From Phycisphaeraceae bacterium (GTDB taxonomy: Bacteria > Planctomycetota > Phycisphaerae > Phycisphaerales > Phycisphaeraceae): 56,591 nucleotides of DNA. Under the pieces are notes generated by a model that saw nothing but the letters and a program-made list of their open reading frames with translations, had not been told where the DNA came from and searched no databases. Each line of letters opens with the position of its first letter. The first letter of the stretch is position 1. The position numbers were made by a program, and so were the translations under genes. The stretch covers positions 1 through 56,591 of the forward strand of contig JAJDCU010000027.1 of NCBI GenBank assembly GCA_029260655.1. The letters are read 5' to 3'. Below are positions 8,904 through 18,272 of the stretch, piece after piece.

Positions 8904-8957
8904 GCAGGCCTCCGCCGGGGGTTATTCAAGGGGCTTGGGAGTCAATCGGGGGATCAA

Positions 8958-8987
8958 CCCATATAGTCCCGGGCTTGCTCGGGGTGG
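8958..8987 (+). repeat. 30-base hairpin repeat, copy 1
   Basis: This copy reads CCCATATAGTCCCGGGCTTG and continues with a GC-rich arm that pairs back. It matches three other copies at 9035-9064 (minus), 39869-39898 (plus) and 40464-40493 (minus), all between genes. The core shared by the copies is CATATAGCCCCGGGCTTG with few changes. Confidence 0.65.
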
Positions 8988-9034
8988 CGTCGGGTTGTTT
9001 CGTGTTGTCCGGGTATTGAATGATCGCCATGCAC

Positions 9035-9064
9035 CGACCCCCGGCAAGCCGGGGGCTATGTGGG
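9035..9064 (-). repeat. 30-base hairpin repeat, copy 2 (inverted)
   Basis: On the minus strand this reads CCCACATAGCCCCCGGCTTG and forms a perfect 8-bp hairpin (CCCCCGGC / GCCGGGGG). It faces copy 1 about 50 bases away in inverted orientation. It lies just upstream of the ABC-F gene. Confidence 0.65.
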
Positions 9065-9106
9065 TACGGTGATCGCAAGCGTGTAACCTGTTACCTTACG
9101 CGGCTC

Positions 9107-11101
9107 ATGGCATTAGTCAGCGTAGCCAATCTGGTGTTGAGCTTCGGCGATCGGCGGGTGCTGGACGGGGTGAACCTGACCCTTGACGCCGGGCAGCACG
9201 TCGGGATGGTCGGGCGCAACGGCTGCGGGAAGTCGACCCTGCTGAAGCTGATCGCCAAGCGCCCGGGGCTCAAGCCCGACAGCGGACACGTACAGTTGGC
9301 GCGCGGTACGAAGGCGGGGTACCTGACACAGGACCCGGACCTGAGCCCGGACCACACGCTGCGCGAGGAGGCGGGCACGGCGCTGGCGGAACTGGACGCG
9401 CTGCATCGTGAGATTGAATCCCTCAGCCACAACATGGCCGAGGCCACGGGCGACAAGCTGGATCGGCTGCTCAAGCGATACGAGCTGTTGGAGGTCCGGC
9501 TCCAGGCTTTGGGCGGTTACGCAACGGATCACCTGGTCGACCAGGTACTCCACGGGCTGGGGCTGACCGACGACTTTTTCAACGTGAAGGTGCGCGACCT
9601 GTCTGGCGGGCAGAAGGGGCGGCTGGCACTGGCGAAGTTGCTGCTGGCGCATCCGGACGTGCTGCTGCTGGATGAGCCGACGAACCACCTGGACATCGCC
9701 GGCCGTCAGTGGCTCGAGGGTTTCCTGGCGACGTACACCGGTGCGGTGCTGCTGGTCAGCCACGACCGGTGGGTGCTGGACCGGGTGGTGACGAAGATCT
9801 ACGAGATGGAGGAAGGCCGGCTGGTCGAGTACCCCGGGAACTATCAGAAGTACCGCGAGCTCCGGGCCGAGCGGCACCTGGCGCAGCGGCGGGCGTTCGA
9901 CAAGCAGCAGACGGCGATCAAGCAGGAGCAGGCGTTCATCGCGCGGTACAAGACCGGCCAACGCGCCAAGCAGGCCCGGGGCCGGGAGAAACGACTCGAC
10001 CGGTTCAAACGCGACGATGCGCTGGATCGGCCGATCGAACTCGACACGATGAAGCTTCAGTTCAAGCCCGGGCCGCGCTGCAGCGACAACGCGATCATCA
10101 CCCACGAACTGGGCGTTGAGTACGAGACGCGCAAGCTGTTCGCGAACCTGAGCGTCACGATCAAACGCGGCGACACGATCGGGATCATCGGGCCCAACGG
10201 CTCGGGCAAGAGTACGGTGGTGCGTTGCATGCTCGGCGAGCAGGAACCGACCGCGGGCCATACCCGGATCGGGGCGCAGGTCGACGTCGGGCACTACAAA
10301 CAGACCCACGAGCACCTGGACCTGTCACGGACCGTGATCGAGTACCTGCGTCCGGTCACCCCCCATCAATTAGAACAGGAGGCGTGCGACCTGGCTGGCG
10401 CCTTTCTTTTCTCCGGAGATGAGCAAGGCAAACAACTGGGCGTGCTGTCCGGCGGGGAGCGCAGCCGGGCTGTGCTGGCGGGGCTTGTCGCCGGCGGGCA
10501 CAACCTGCTGGTCCTGGATGAGCCGACCAACCACCTGGACATCCCAAGCACCGAGAGGCTGGAGGAGGCGCTGCGCCGGTTCAGTCAGCCGGCATCGGGT
10601 TACGGCCAGAACCGCAGCCCCGAAGGCACGCTGCTGATCATCAGCCACGACCGGATGCTGCTGGATAACCTCGCCAGCCAACTGCTGATCTTTGACGGCC
10701 GGGGTCACGTTAAACACTTCTTGGGGACTTACAGCGAATACCTCCGGACCCAGGATACGCCGGACGTGGTTAAGGACGACGCCCGGGATGTGACTGCGAA
10801 GCCGAAGAAGACGAAAACCGCGAAACCACAAGCCAGCACGAAACAGAAATCGAAAAAGAAATCTAAGGCCGTAAAGGCGCCGCGTAAGAAGTCGCGCTAC
10901 TCGCACATGAGTCAGAAGAAACTCGAAACCATGATCGAGCAGACCGAAGCGAAGCTCGCCGAGTTGGATGCGCAGCTCGCCGACCCCGAGGTATACCAGG
11001 ACAGGCACCGGTTTAACGACCTGCACGAGCAGCGGGAGAAGGTTCAGGCGGAACTGACACCGCTTGAAGAAGAGTGGGCTCGCCGGGCGGACGAGGGATA
11101 G
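9107..11101 (+). CDS. ABC-F family ATPase with lysine-rich linker and C-terminal coiled coil
   Basis: The 664-residue protein has two ABC ATPase domains and no membrane segments, which defines the ABC-F family acting on ribosomes. Walker A sites are GRNGCGKST and GPNGSGKST; signatures are LSGGQKGR and LSGGERSR; both Walker B sites read LDEPTNHLDI. The interdomain linker is charged (about residues 240-320). A lysine-rich stretch (KKTKTAKPQ...KKSKKKSK) and a coiled coil end the protein, as in the Uup/YdiF-like group. ATG 9107 is chosen because the family start MALVSVANLVLSFG follows it; the frame opens earlier at 9020. A second ABC-F gene is at 37964-39793. Confidence 0.9.
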   Translation: MALVSVANLVLSFGDRRVLDGVNLTLDAGQHVGMVGRNGCGKSTLLKLIAKRPGLKPDSGHVQLARGTKAGYLTQDPDLSPDHTLREEAGTALAELDALHREIESLSHNMAEATGDKLDRLLKRYELLEVRLQALGGYATDHLVDQVLHGLGLTDDFFNVKVRDLSGGQKGRLALAKLLLAHPDVLLLDEPTNHLDIAGRQWLEGFLATYTGAVLLVSHDRWVLDRVVTKIYEMEEGRLVEYPGNYQKYRELRAERHLAQRRAFDKQQTAIKQEQAFIARYKTGQRAKQARGREKRLDRFKRDDALDRPIELDTMKLQFKPGPRCSDNAIITHELGVEYETRKLFANLSVTIKRGDTIGIIGPNGSGKSTVVRCMLGEQEPTAGHTRIGAQVDVGHYKQTHEHLDLSRTVIEYLRPVTPHQLEQEACDLAGAFLFSGDEQGKQLGVLSGGERSRAVLAGLVAGGHNLLVLDEPTNHLDIPSTERLEEALRRFSQPASGYGQNRSPEGTLLIISHDRMLLDNLASQLLIFDGRGHVKHFLGTYSEYLRTQDTPDVVKDDARDVTAKPKKTKTAKPQASTKQKSKKKSKAVKAPRKKSRYSHMSQKKLETMIEQTEAKLAELDAQLADPEVYQDRHRFNDLHEQREKVQAELTPLEEEWARRADEG

Positions 11102-11169
11102 CGGCATTCACAGACGGGGGATGGATGACGCCCGCCACCGCCAGGCAGGAGCGTCACAAGACGAAGACA

Positions 11170-12015
11170 TCAGACATCCGAATCGGGCGCGTCGTCGGCC
11201 TGGGTCTGATCGAGCCCGACCGGCGGCTGGGGGTAGGCTTGCGTAGGTTCGTCCCAAAACTTGAACTTCTGAAACTTGCCCGGGGGCTTTTGGTAGGGCA
11301 TGTAGGTGTACCGCCTCTGCTGGGCAAACAGATCGCTGCGGTGGTCGTCCGCCCAATCCAGCCAGTCCCCGCCGTCGGTCCCGAGGTCCTGCCCGGTCAA
11401 CAGCGACAAGGAAACAGCGGCGGTCTGCACGACCCCGAAGTTATGATCCGAAAGCGCACCGACAAGGGCATTGAACACCGGCTTCTTCGGATATTGGCCC
11501 AACGCCGCCGCCGCCGACAGACGCACGTCCGCGTCCTCGTCGTCCCCAACCGCGCGGATCAACGGCCCGACCGCGTCGCCGTGGTGGATCTTCTGCAGGG
11601 CCTTGGCGGTTTCCCAGCGGACAAAACCGGTGGGGTCGTTCAGCAACGGGGTCAGCAACGCCGCGTCCTGGGTCGTGCCGTGGATCCCAAGGGCATGGGC
11701 GCAGGCCGCGCGGACGGTCGGGTCCTGATCGTCGATCAGTAGCCGGTACATCCTGACATACGGTTCCTCATGCCCAAAGTGGGAAGCCGAGATCAGCGCG
11801 ACGCTGCGACGGCGTTTGTCGGCGTCGTAGACGTTGAAAGCCTCGCGGGCAACCTGCGACGGGTCGGGCGGGATGAACGGCTCGACGATGTCGGCGAAGA
11901 TGTCCCCGCCGTTGTTCGGGCCGGTGCATCCGGAGAAACACCCCGCCAGGAGGCAGACACATACCAGCGAGGTCAAACCGATGGAGCCGGGATGTGTTCG
12001 GTGTTTGGTCCGCAT
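11170..12015 (-). CDS. HEAT-repeat lipoprotein
   Basis: This 281-residue protein has a lipoprotein signal peptide with lipobox LLAGC at about residues 22-26, so it should be lipid-anchored. Residues about 55-210 form HEAT-like helical repeats: SVALIS..., DPTVRAACAHALG, DPTGFVRWETAKALQKI, DADVRLSAAAALGQY and FGVVQTAAVSLSLL. Such repeats are protein-binding scaffolds. The C-terminal 60 residues are Pro/Gln/Asp-rich. The gene is convergent with the ABC-F gene and divergent from the UbiA-like gene. No specific function can be assigned. Confidence 0.8.
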   Translation of the reverse strand: MRTKHRTHPGSIGLTSLVCVCLLAGCFSGCTGPNNGGDIFADIVEPFIPPDPSQVAREAFNVYDADKRRRSVALISASHFGHEEPYVRMYRLLIDDQDPTVRAACAHALGIHGTTQDAALLTPLLNDPTGFVRWETAKALQKIHHGDAVGPLIRAVGDDEDADVRLSAAAALGQYPKKPVFNALVGALSDHNFGVVQTAAVSLSLLTGQDLGTDGGDWLDWADDHRSDLFAQQRRYTYMPYQKPPGKFQKFKFWDEPTQAYPQPPVGLDQTQADDAPDSDV

Positions 12016-12146
12016 GACGGGAAAGTGTATCGTGAGCCGGTCTGTCCTGCATGTTATCGGTCTGCCAGCAGGTGGGCCTTGACCTCAAAAGCGGCGGGGC
12101 GGGTGTGTCCGTGAGTTTCAGGCAGTTAAGTGGTCCAAAACTGGTC

Positions 12147-13097
12147 ATGAAGAACGTTGCAAGCAAACTGACGCGATGGCGTGAACTGGCCCGGCCGGAT
12201 TCCCTGGCGGCGCTAGTCAGCGGGCTGTGGCTGATGATCTTCCTGGCGTTCTACGTCGAGCCGCAAGCTCAGCGCAACGCCGCATTGGATGCGCTGGGCC
12301 TGGGCGGATCCCTGGCGCTCTCGGCGGTCGTCGCCGTGGGGTTGGGCGTATTCGTCATGACCTTGAACGACGTATTGGACGCCCGCCACGACCGTGCGTT
12401 TGCGCCCACTAGGCCGATCCCCGCCGGTCGTATCACCCAGCGCGCGGCGCTGACCTGGTCTCTGGCCGGGTTGCTGGCCGCGCTGGGCGCATCGGTCGCA
12501 CTGGGACCGGTCAGCGTGGTGCTGGCGCTGGTCACAGCGGGGGCGATGGTGTTCTACAACCTTGCCGGGCGATTCGTCCCTGCGGTCGGGCTGGTCACCC
12601 TGGGTCTGGTCATCGCCCTGATGATGGTCATCCCCAATCCGCGGCTGGCGTTCGCCTGGCCGATCCTGCTGACCCTGACCCACGTCATCGCCGTCGGGAC
12701 CGTCCGCTACTGGCTAGCAGGCAAACGCCCCCGGCTCACCCCGATCAACGGCTGGGGCATCTGCGTGGGCTGGGCGTTTTGGATCCTGGTCGTCCTGGCG
12801 TTGATCAAGGTCCGTGGCGGCGGTGCGATGCGCCACGAGCTGGGCCTGATCTGGATCGGCCCGGCGGTCGCGACGGGAGGTTTCTGTTTACTCACATGGT
12901 TGATGCTCGGGCCCTCGGCGATGGCCCCACGCGCAAGGCGCGCAACAGCGGTGCGCTTCACCAAACTAGCCACAGCATGGCTGATCGTCTTCAACGCCAG
13001 CTGGCTGCTCTCTGCCGGACTCTGGTGGCAGACGGCGGTGGTGCTGGCGTTGCTGATCGTACCAACGGCACAATCCGCACCTACCGCTAATCGGTGA
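12147..13097 (+). CDS. UbiA-like prenyltransferase family membrane protein
   Basis: From ATG 12147 the protein has 316 residues and about eight membrane helices. The first UbiA motif is clear near residue 80: NDVLDARHDRAFAPTRP followed by IPAGRI. This is the Mg-diphosphate site in prenyltransferases that make quinones, haem A, chlorophyll or archaeal-type lipids. The second Asp-rich motif expected between helices 6 and 7 is not visible; that region reads TVRYWLAGKRPRLTP. The enzyme may be diverged or inactive, and no substrate can be named. The start is uncertain, since no ribosome site is obvious and the frame is open from 12051. Confidence 0.78.
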   Translation: MKNVASKLTRWRELARPDSLAALVSGLWLMIFLAFYVEPQAQRNAALDALGLGGSLALSAVVAVGLGVFVMTLNDVLDARHDRAFAPTRPIPAGRITQRAALTWSLAGLLAALGASVALGPVSVVLALVTAGAMVFYNLAGRFVPAVGLVTLGLVIALMMVIPNPRLAFAWPILLTLTHVIAVGTVRYWLAGKRPRLTPINGWGICVGWAFWILVVLALIKVRGGGAMRHELGLIWIGPAVATGGFCLLTWLMLGPSAMAPRARRATAVRFTKLATAWLIVFNASWLLSAGLWWQTAVVLALLIVPTAQSAPTANR

Positions 13098-13109
13098 AAA
13101 ATCGCTCCG

Positions 13110-13859
13110 TTAGCTTCCGCGATTTCGTCTCAGTAACAACGGACACCCTATGGCCCACAGAGTCAATAGCCCCGGCTCGGGAACCACGTTGATGTGGATA
13201 AGCCTCGGGATTGCCGACAAACCGGGCTCGGGGTAAATCCCGCCCGTGAAGAAGCCAAAAATCACCAGATCTACTGTTTCCAGAGTATCCAGTGTATACA
13301 GATCAGGGCCGTCGCCAATCAATGGCCGAAACTCCTCGAAAGGTGTAGGCACACCATCTACATCACGATACAGAGTCGAATAGTTGTACCACACAGACAG
13401 GTCGCCTTCATGAAATGTGAGGGTGGTCCCTAACGGCACATCCACAACGACTTCCGAACCTGATGTATCAAGAACATCATATCCCATCCCGGCGGAGCTT
13501 AACTCCGCAGGCTCACTAGGAAATGTGAACAGGTAAGAAGAATCCATGGGGATCACGATGTTGGGAAACTTGGGCAGAAAAGGGATGGACTCCCGCGTAT
13601 TCGCCTGGATCGGGTCGCTGGTGTAGCCAAAGTATAAGCCTTCACCGCCGGATGCTTCACCGCAACCAAAAGTGCCTGATCCACCAGTACAGGAGCCAGG
13701 ATTCTCTATTCCATGAGTGCCCGCTGCCCAGGGGAAGAGCGACGGCACGCTCGAGGGCAACCCGAAGAAGTTGGTCTTCAACACCACCCCGCCACTCGCG
13801 GCCGGCGCACCAAACAGCATGATAAGGACCAGGCCTGCCAAATAGGCCGAAAGCTTCAT
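13110..13859 (-). CDS. PEP-CTERM exported protein of unknown function
   Basis: The 249-residue protein starts at ATG 13859 behind GGGGAGAG. It has a signal peptide (MKLSAYLAGLVLIMLFG..., cleavage near PAASG) and ends in a PEP-CTERM tail: VVPEPG, a hydrophobic helix and RRNRGS. The body is rich in Gly, Ser and Pro, with a GSCTGGSGTFGCGE segment holding two cysteines. No known domain is recognisable. It is predicted to be sorted by an exosortase encoded elsewhere. Its 3' end is only 12 bases from the UbiA-like gene, which is convergent. Confidence 0.8.
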   Translation of the reverse strand: MKLSAYLAGLVLIMLFGAPAASGGVVLKTNFFGLPSSVPSLFPWAAGTHGIENPGSCTGGSGTFGCGEASGGEGLYFGYTSDPIQANTRESIPFLPKFPNIVIPMDSSYLFTFPSEPAELSSAGMGYDVLDTSGSEVVVDVPLGTTLTFHEGDLSVWYNYSTLYRDVDGVPTPFEEFRPLIGDGPDLYTLDTLETVDLVIFGFFTGGIYPEPGLSAIPRLIHINVVPEPGLLTLWAIGCPLLLRRNRGS

Positions 13860-14106
13860 TATAACTCTCCCCGGCCTTTGGCCGTGTGATGAAAACACCC
13901 GGAGCAACCCCGCAGATCAACCCTCATAAGAATACGCCCTCCCCCCACTGATGCACAAGACAATTGAAGTGAAAATAGCGAGAATATGCTGGCACGCCCC
14001 GGCCGGCTGAGCCCAATACTGGCGGGCGGCCTACCTCATCAATGTTCCCCGATGATCCCAGGTCGTCAACCACATTCCAAAGCCCTCTTGAATCCCGTCA
14101 CCGCGC

Positions 14107-15960
14107 ATGGTACAAACGGGGATGCCCCCCCAAAAAGACGCCAACGACGACGCTGACCCCTCCCAGCGCACCTCGGACCTGCTGGCCGAGGCCGGTCACG
14201 CCTCCCAGGAATCCGAGTTCTTCAACCCTATCCCGCCGGGCTATCAGAAGGGGCGACATAAGTACGTCGTCGTCCTGGGCACGGTGATGAGCGGGCTGGG
14301 CAAGGGGATCTTCTCCTCCAGCCTGGCGAAGCTGTTCAAGGACAAGGGGATGAACGTCGCCCCGATCAAGATGGAGGGGTACCTGAACATCGACTCGGGC
14401 ACGCTCAACCCCTACCGCCACGGCGAGGTCTTCGTCCTGGACGACGGGCTCGAGACCGACATGGACCTGGGCACCTACGAAAGGATGCTCGACCAGAACC
14501 TGACCCGGCAAAACTACACCACCAGCGGGCAGGTCAACAAGCGGGTGCTGGATAAGGAGCGCCACGGCGGGTACCTCGGCCGGGACGTGCAGATGATCCC
14601 CCACGTCACCGGAGAGGTGAAGTACCAGCTGCGCGAGTTGGCGGTGAAGCAGGATGCCGACGTGGTCTTCGTCGAGGTCGGCGGGACGGTCGGTGACCAC
14701 GAAAACGCGTTCTACATCGAGGCGGTGCGTCAGTTGGCGTTCGAGGAAGGCGAGGGTGCGGTCTGCTTCGTGGCTCTGACGTACGTGATCGAGCCGCCGG
14801 CGCTGGGCGAGCAGAAATCCAAGGCGGCGCAGCTCGGCCTGAAGAAGCTGATGGAGGCCGGGGTCCAGCCGCACATCATCGCCGCGCGGGCCAAGAACCC
14901 GGTCGAGTCGTCGGCGGCGCAGAAGATCGCCATGTTCAGCAACGTCCCGCTGCACCGGGTCTTCTCGATGCACGACCGCGAATCGATCTACACCATCCCC
15001 GACGCGATGCGCCAGGCCGGGCTCGACCGCGAGGTGCTGACCATGCTCGACCTGCACGGGCGGGTCGATCAAGGCAAGGAAGACCGGGCCCGGGAGAATT
15101 GGCAATCGTTCGTGGGCAAGCTCACCGGGGGACGCAAGTTCAACGCCCGCATCGGGATCACAGGCAAATACGCCTCGCTGCGTGATGCCTACGCCTCGAT
15201 AGACAAGGCGATCGAACACTGCGGGGCGCACCTAAGCTGCGATATCGAAACGGTCTGGCTGGACACCACCCGGTTCGAGCCCAAGGACGCGGCCGAGAAA
15301 CTCAAGGGCATCGACGCGGTGATCGTGCCCGGCGGGTTTGGACACCGAGGGACCGAAAGCAAGATCGCCTGCGTCAAGCACTGCCGGGAAACCGGCCTGC
15401 CCTACCTGGGGATCTGCCTGGGTTTCCAGATGGCGGTGGTCGAGTACGCCCGCAACGTCGTGCAGCTGCCCGAAGCGGCCAGCACCGAGTTCGACAAGCT
15501 CTCGGACGCCCCGGTGATCGACATCCTCCCGGAGCAGAAAAAGATCGAGGGCCTGGGCGGCAATATGCGCTTAGGCGGCAAGGACGTATTGATCCAGCCT
15601 CATACGCTGGCATCGTTGCTCTATCAGCCGGACGCCGACAAGCCCTTCACGATCCGCGAACGGTTCCGCCACCGTTACGAGGTCGATCCCAAATACATCG
15701 AGGTGCTGGAGAAAACCGGCCTGGTCTTCTCCGGCCGACACCCCAAGCAGCCGATCATGCAGGTGTTGGAACTGCCCGGGCACCCCTACTTCATCGGCGC
15801 CCAGTTCCACCCGGAGCTGACAGGCCGACCGCTTCGGCCCCAGCCGATGTTCATGGGACTGGTCGCAGCAGCGATCCGCCACCACCACCCAGACGCCGAG
15901 CACGCTGAAATCGGTCAACGCTGGCTCGCGCAGGTCAAGCCGACCACCACGGTCCGATAA
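14107..15960 (+). CDS. pyrG: CTP synthase, divergent, with N-terminal extension
   Basis: This enzyme makes CTP from UTP, ATP and glutamine. At 617 residues it is longer than the usual 530-550, mainly through about 50 extra N-terminal residues rich in Asp, Glu and Ser. The synthase domain keeps LGKG, HGEVFVLDDG, ETDMDLG (magnesium Asp) and VEVGGTVGD (magnesium Glu). The glutaminase domain keeps GICLGFQ (nucleophile Cys) and QFHPEL (His, Glu). Two otherwise very conserved blocks differ: GGV(V/I)S is GTVMS, and K(L/I)DPY is KMEGY with Asp to Glu. No clear ribosome site exists at ATG 14107; ATG 14122 is an alternative. Confidence 0.93.
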   Translation: MVQTGMPPQKDANDDADPSQRTSDLLAEAGHASQESEFFNPIPPGYQKGRHKYVVVLGTVMSGLGKGIFSSSLAKLFKDKGMNVAPIKMEGYLNIDSGTLNPYRHGEVFVLDDGLETDMDLGTYERMLDQNLTRQNYTTSGQVNKRVLDKERHGGYLGRDVQMIPHVTGEVKYQLRELAVKQDADVVFVEVGGTVGDHENAFYIEAVRQLAFEEGEGAVCFVALTYVIEPPALGEQKSKAAQLGLKKLMEAGVQPHIIAARAKNPVESSAAQKIAMFSNVPLHRVFSMHDRESIYTIPDAMRQAGLDREVLTMLDLHGRVDQGKEDRARENWQSFVGKLTGGRKFNARIGITGKYASLRDAYASIDKAIEHCGAHLSCDIETVWLDTTRFEPKDAAEKLKGIDAVIVPGGFGHRGTESKIACVKHCRETGLPYLGICLGFQMAVVEYARNVVQLPEAASTEFDKLSDAPVIDILPEQKKIEGLGGNMRLGGKDVLIQPHTLASLLYQPDADKPFTIRERFRHRYEVDPKYIEVLEKTGLVFSGRHPKQPIMQVLELPGHPYFIGAQFHPELTGRPLRPQPMFMGLVAAAIRHHHPDAEHAEIGQRWLAQVKPTTTVR

Positions 15961-16248
15961 TCCACTCACTCAACGCCGATCCTCGGCCACCCCATCAGAC
16001 AGATTCCAGCTATTCCCAGTAGGTGGACCAGACCGCAACCGCTGCCCACCCCTGCGTTTCCACACAGGGCTCAGCGCAGAGTCAAATTGGGATCCGTCGC
16101 AGACACCCGATGGCTGCGGGTTACCCTGTTCGGTCCTGACACCGTTCATACTTCAACGGATAGGCAGACGCAGATGAACCCGCCCAATCGCTTGGCCGAT
16201 AAATGCAAGGGATCAGCATCGACTAGGCAGTGCAGATTGGACCGGCAT

Positions 16249-17868
16249 ATGACGGACCCGAAAACCCCGGATCAAGCCTCAAGCTATTCGAGCAAGCTGA
16301 CCCGTCGGCTAATCGAAGAGGCCGAGTCTTTGCTGGGTGACGATCTGGACAATGAGCAGATCGACCAGCGGTTCGCTGCGCTGGGTGAAGAAGCCCTCGA
16401 GGGGCTTGGTGCCGACGGTAAGCAGCTAAATGACCTGACCAATCTGGTGTCACTGATGAGCCAGACCGACGGGTCAGAGGTCGGCCTTGACGGGATGTTC
16501 AAACTGGCCGAAAGCGACGACGAGATGTTCATCACCGTGTCGATCACGAGGCCGATCGGCCGGGGGAGCCCGGTCACCGTCAAGGACATCATCGCAAGAT
16601 TACGCAGCCGGGAAATCGCACAGGGCGTGATGATCAGCGCGATCAAAACAGCGGTGCAGGAGGCTGAAGACGGCAACGATGTCAATGATGCCGTGATCGT
16701 CCGTGGCATGCTGCCCAAGCCGGGGGCCGATCCGTGGATTGCGTATTTCGGGCGATCGTTCGGCGGTGAGATCAAGGAGATAAGCGAAGATAAGCACGGC
16801 AACAAAGCCGAAGACCCGATCCTCTGTCAGGCCGGCGACACCATCGCGCGCGCGAACCACGTCGATCCCGGCATGCCCGGGTACACCGCATTAGGCAAGC
16901 CCTTACCCGCGCCCGCCTGTAAGTCGGTGGAGTTGGAGGCCGGGCCCAACGTAGCTGTTTCGGGCAACAACTACGTCGCCCAGATCAGCGGCGTGATCCT
17001 TCTCACGGAAGAACACATCGAGGTTCAGAAGGCCTTGATCTTCAACCGGGACGTGGGGCGCTCGATGAGCCCGGTCAAGTTCACCGGCTCGGTCTTCGTC
17101 CACGGCGGGGTCCACAGCGGCGTGGTCATCGAAGCGACAGACAACATCGTCATCGACCGGGTTGTCGAAGGCGCGACCATCGTCTCGACAGAGGGCGATG
17201 TCGTGCTCCACGCCGGGATCGCCGGCCAAAACCACGGGATGGTCCGGGCCGCGAACGACTTCATCGGCGGCTTCGTCGAAAACGCCTCGATCGTCGCCGG
17301 CCGTGACATCAAACTTCAGGTCGGCTCACTGAACAGTCAGATGACGGCCAAACGGGACATCCTCGCCGAGTCCGGCAAGGGCAGTATCGCGGGGGGCGTC
17401 CTCATCGCAGGCAACTGCATCCACGCCAAGCGGATCGGCAGTTACGGGGCTAAGACCATCATCATCAACGGTGTCGGGCCCGAGGAAATCCCCGGGCTCA
17501 GCGAGATCAGCGAAGCCGCGGCTAACAACCATGTCCGGCTCAAGGAGATCTCGGAACTGGTCGCCCAGTTCGATCGGGCCGTGCGAGACCCCAGCAAGCT
17601 CACCCCGCAGGAGTTGAGTATGTACACCAACCTCCGCAAGCTCCGTGTCATCTTCGAGCACGAACTGGGCGAGCTCGAGAACCGGCGTAACGATATCCTC
17701 GATCATTCCGTGGCCAACAGCGAAGGCGACGTGAAGATCTATCAAAAACTTGATTCGGATGTCGAATTCCGCGTCGGGTCTTTGAAGTACACCCACCGCG
17801 AAGCGAAGGGCCCGATGACGATCACGTACGACCCCAACCGCAACCGGATCATCTGCCACAGCCGATGA
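16249..17868 (+). CDS. FapA-like DUF342 polymer-forming domain protein
   Basis: This 539-residue protein has an N-terminal variable domain and a central DUF342/FapA-like region. The central region is a repeating beta-helix: ...GSVFVHGGVHSGVVIEATDNI, ATIVSTEGDVVLHAGIAGQ, NASIVAGRDIKLQVGSL and GSIAGGVLIAG. It ends in a coiled coil (about 440-500) and a short beta tail. FapA in Bacillus is linked to flagellar assembly, but many DUF342 proteins lie outside flagellar loci, and no flagellar genes are near. It is probably cytoplasmic, since no signal peptide is seen. ATG 16249 is favoured; ATG 16174 and 16087 are in-frame alternatives. Confidence 0.82.
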   Translation: MTDPKTPDQASSYSSKLTRRLIEEAESLLGDDLDNEQIDQRFAALGEEALEGLGADGKQLNDLTNLVSLMSQTDGSEVGLDGMFKLAESDDEMFITVSITRPIGRGSPVTVKDIIARLRSREIAQGVMISAIKTAVQEAEDGNDVNDAVIVRGMLPKPGADPWIAYFGRSFGGEIKEISEDKHGNKAEDPILCQAGDTIARANHVDPGMPGYTALGKPLPAPACKSVELEAGPNVAVSGNNYVAQISGVILLTEEHIEVQKALIFNRDVGRSMSPVKFTGSVFVHGGVHSGVVIEATDNIVIDRVVEGATIVSTEGDVVLHAGIAGQNHGMVRAANDFIGGFVENASIVAGRDIKLQVGSLNSQMTAKRDILAESGKGSIAGGVLIAGNCIHAKRIGSYGAKTIIINGVGPEEIPGLSEISEAAANNHVRLKEISELVAQFDRAVRDPSKLTPQELSMYTNLRKLRVIFEHELGELENRRNDILDHSVANSEGDVKIYQKLDSDVEFRVGSLKYTHREAKGPMTITYDPNRNRIICHSR

Positions 17869-18238
17869 CCGGGCCTCGGGTTTCAAGGGGCGAAACATCG
17901 CATCGCATATTTCAGCAAACCAGCCCCGTATGGCTGCGCAGGGCCCCGCTTGCCTATCTATCACCATCGGTACACAGCGCGTTGACCCGGATCACAAGCC
18001 AACCCTCGGATACCCCCCTGAATCGTTAGCTTTCTGAAACGCTTCTTGCCTTCCAAGCCTGCCGTGGCGGGGTCGGTCATGGCGAAGCGACACATCTACC
18101 GCTGATCTGCCAGACATTCTGGGCATCACTATCAGTTATATAAATGGTTGCACCAAATTTTTTTCCACTATTATTATAAATTGATAAATATCAATTGTTT
18201 CTGTCAATATACGCCTATCTGGCCCTGTCGGATTTATC
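17869..18238. other. AT-rich upstream region of the PEP-CTERM cluster
   Basis: No gene is seen. From about 18130 the base composition drops sharply to AT-rich, unlike the rest of the window. A perfect 14-base palindrome TTGATAAATATCAA lies at 18181-18194, about 45 bases upstream of the -35 box of the next promoter, where an activator or repressor could bind. Confidence 0.5.
18181..18194. promoter_or_regulatory. Palindromic operator candidate
   Basis: TTGATAAATATCAA is a perfect inverted repeat (6-2-6) in the AT-rich region before the promoter at 18239. Its size suits a dimeric regulator. No regulator is known, so this is a candidate only. Confidence 0.35.
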
Positions 18239-18266
18239 TTGACATTTAGCCATCAGGTATTATGCT
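18239..18266 (+). promoter_or_regulatory. Promoter of the first PEP-CTERM cluster gene
   Basis: TTGACA (18239-18244) and TATGCT (18261-18266) are separated by 16 bases. Transcription would begin near 18273, giving a leader of about 205 bases. Confidence 0.6.
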
Positions 18267-18272
18267 CATGAT

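Noticed and set aside
11074-11742. 222-codon frame opposite the HEAT lipoprotein
   Set aside because: The minus-strand frame has a lipobox and HEAT repeats; this one has neither domain nor ribosome site.
13099-13125. AAATCGC / GCGATTT hairpin as a terminator between the convergent genes
   Set aside because: It overlaps the end of the PEP-CTERM gene and its T run is short, so support is too weak to list.
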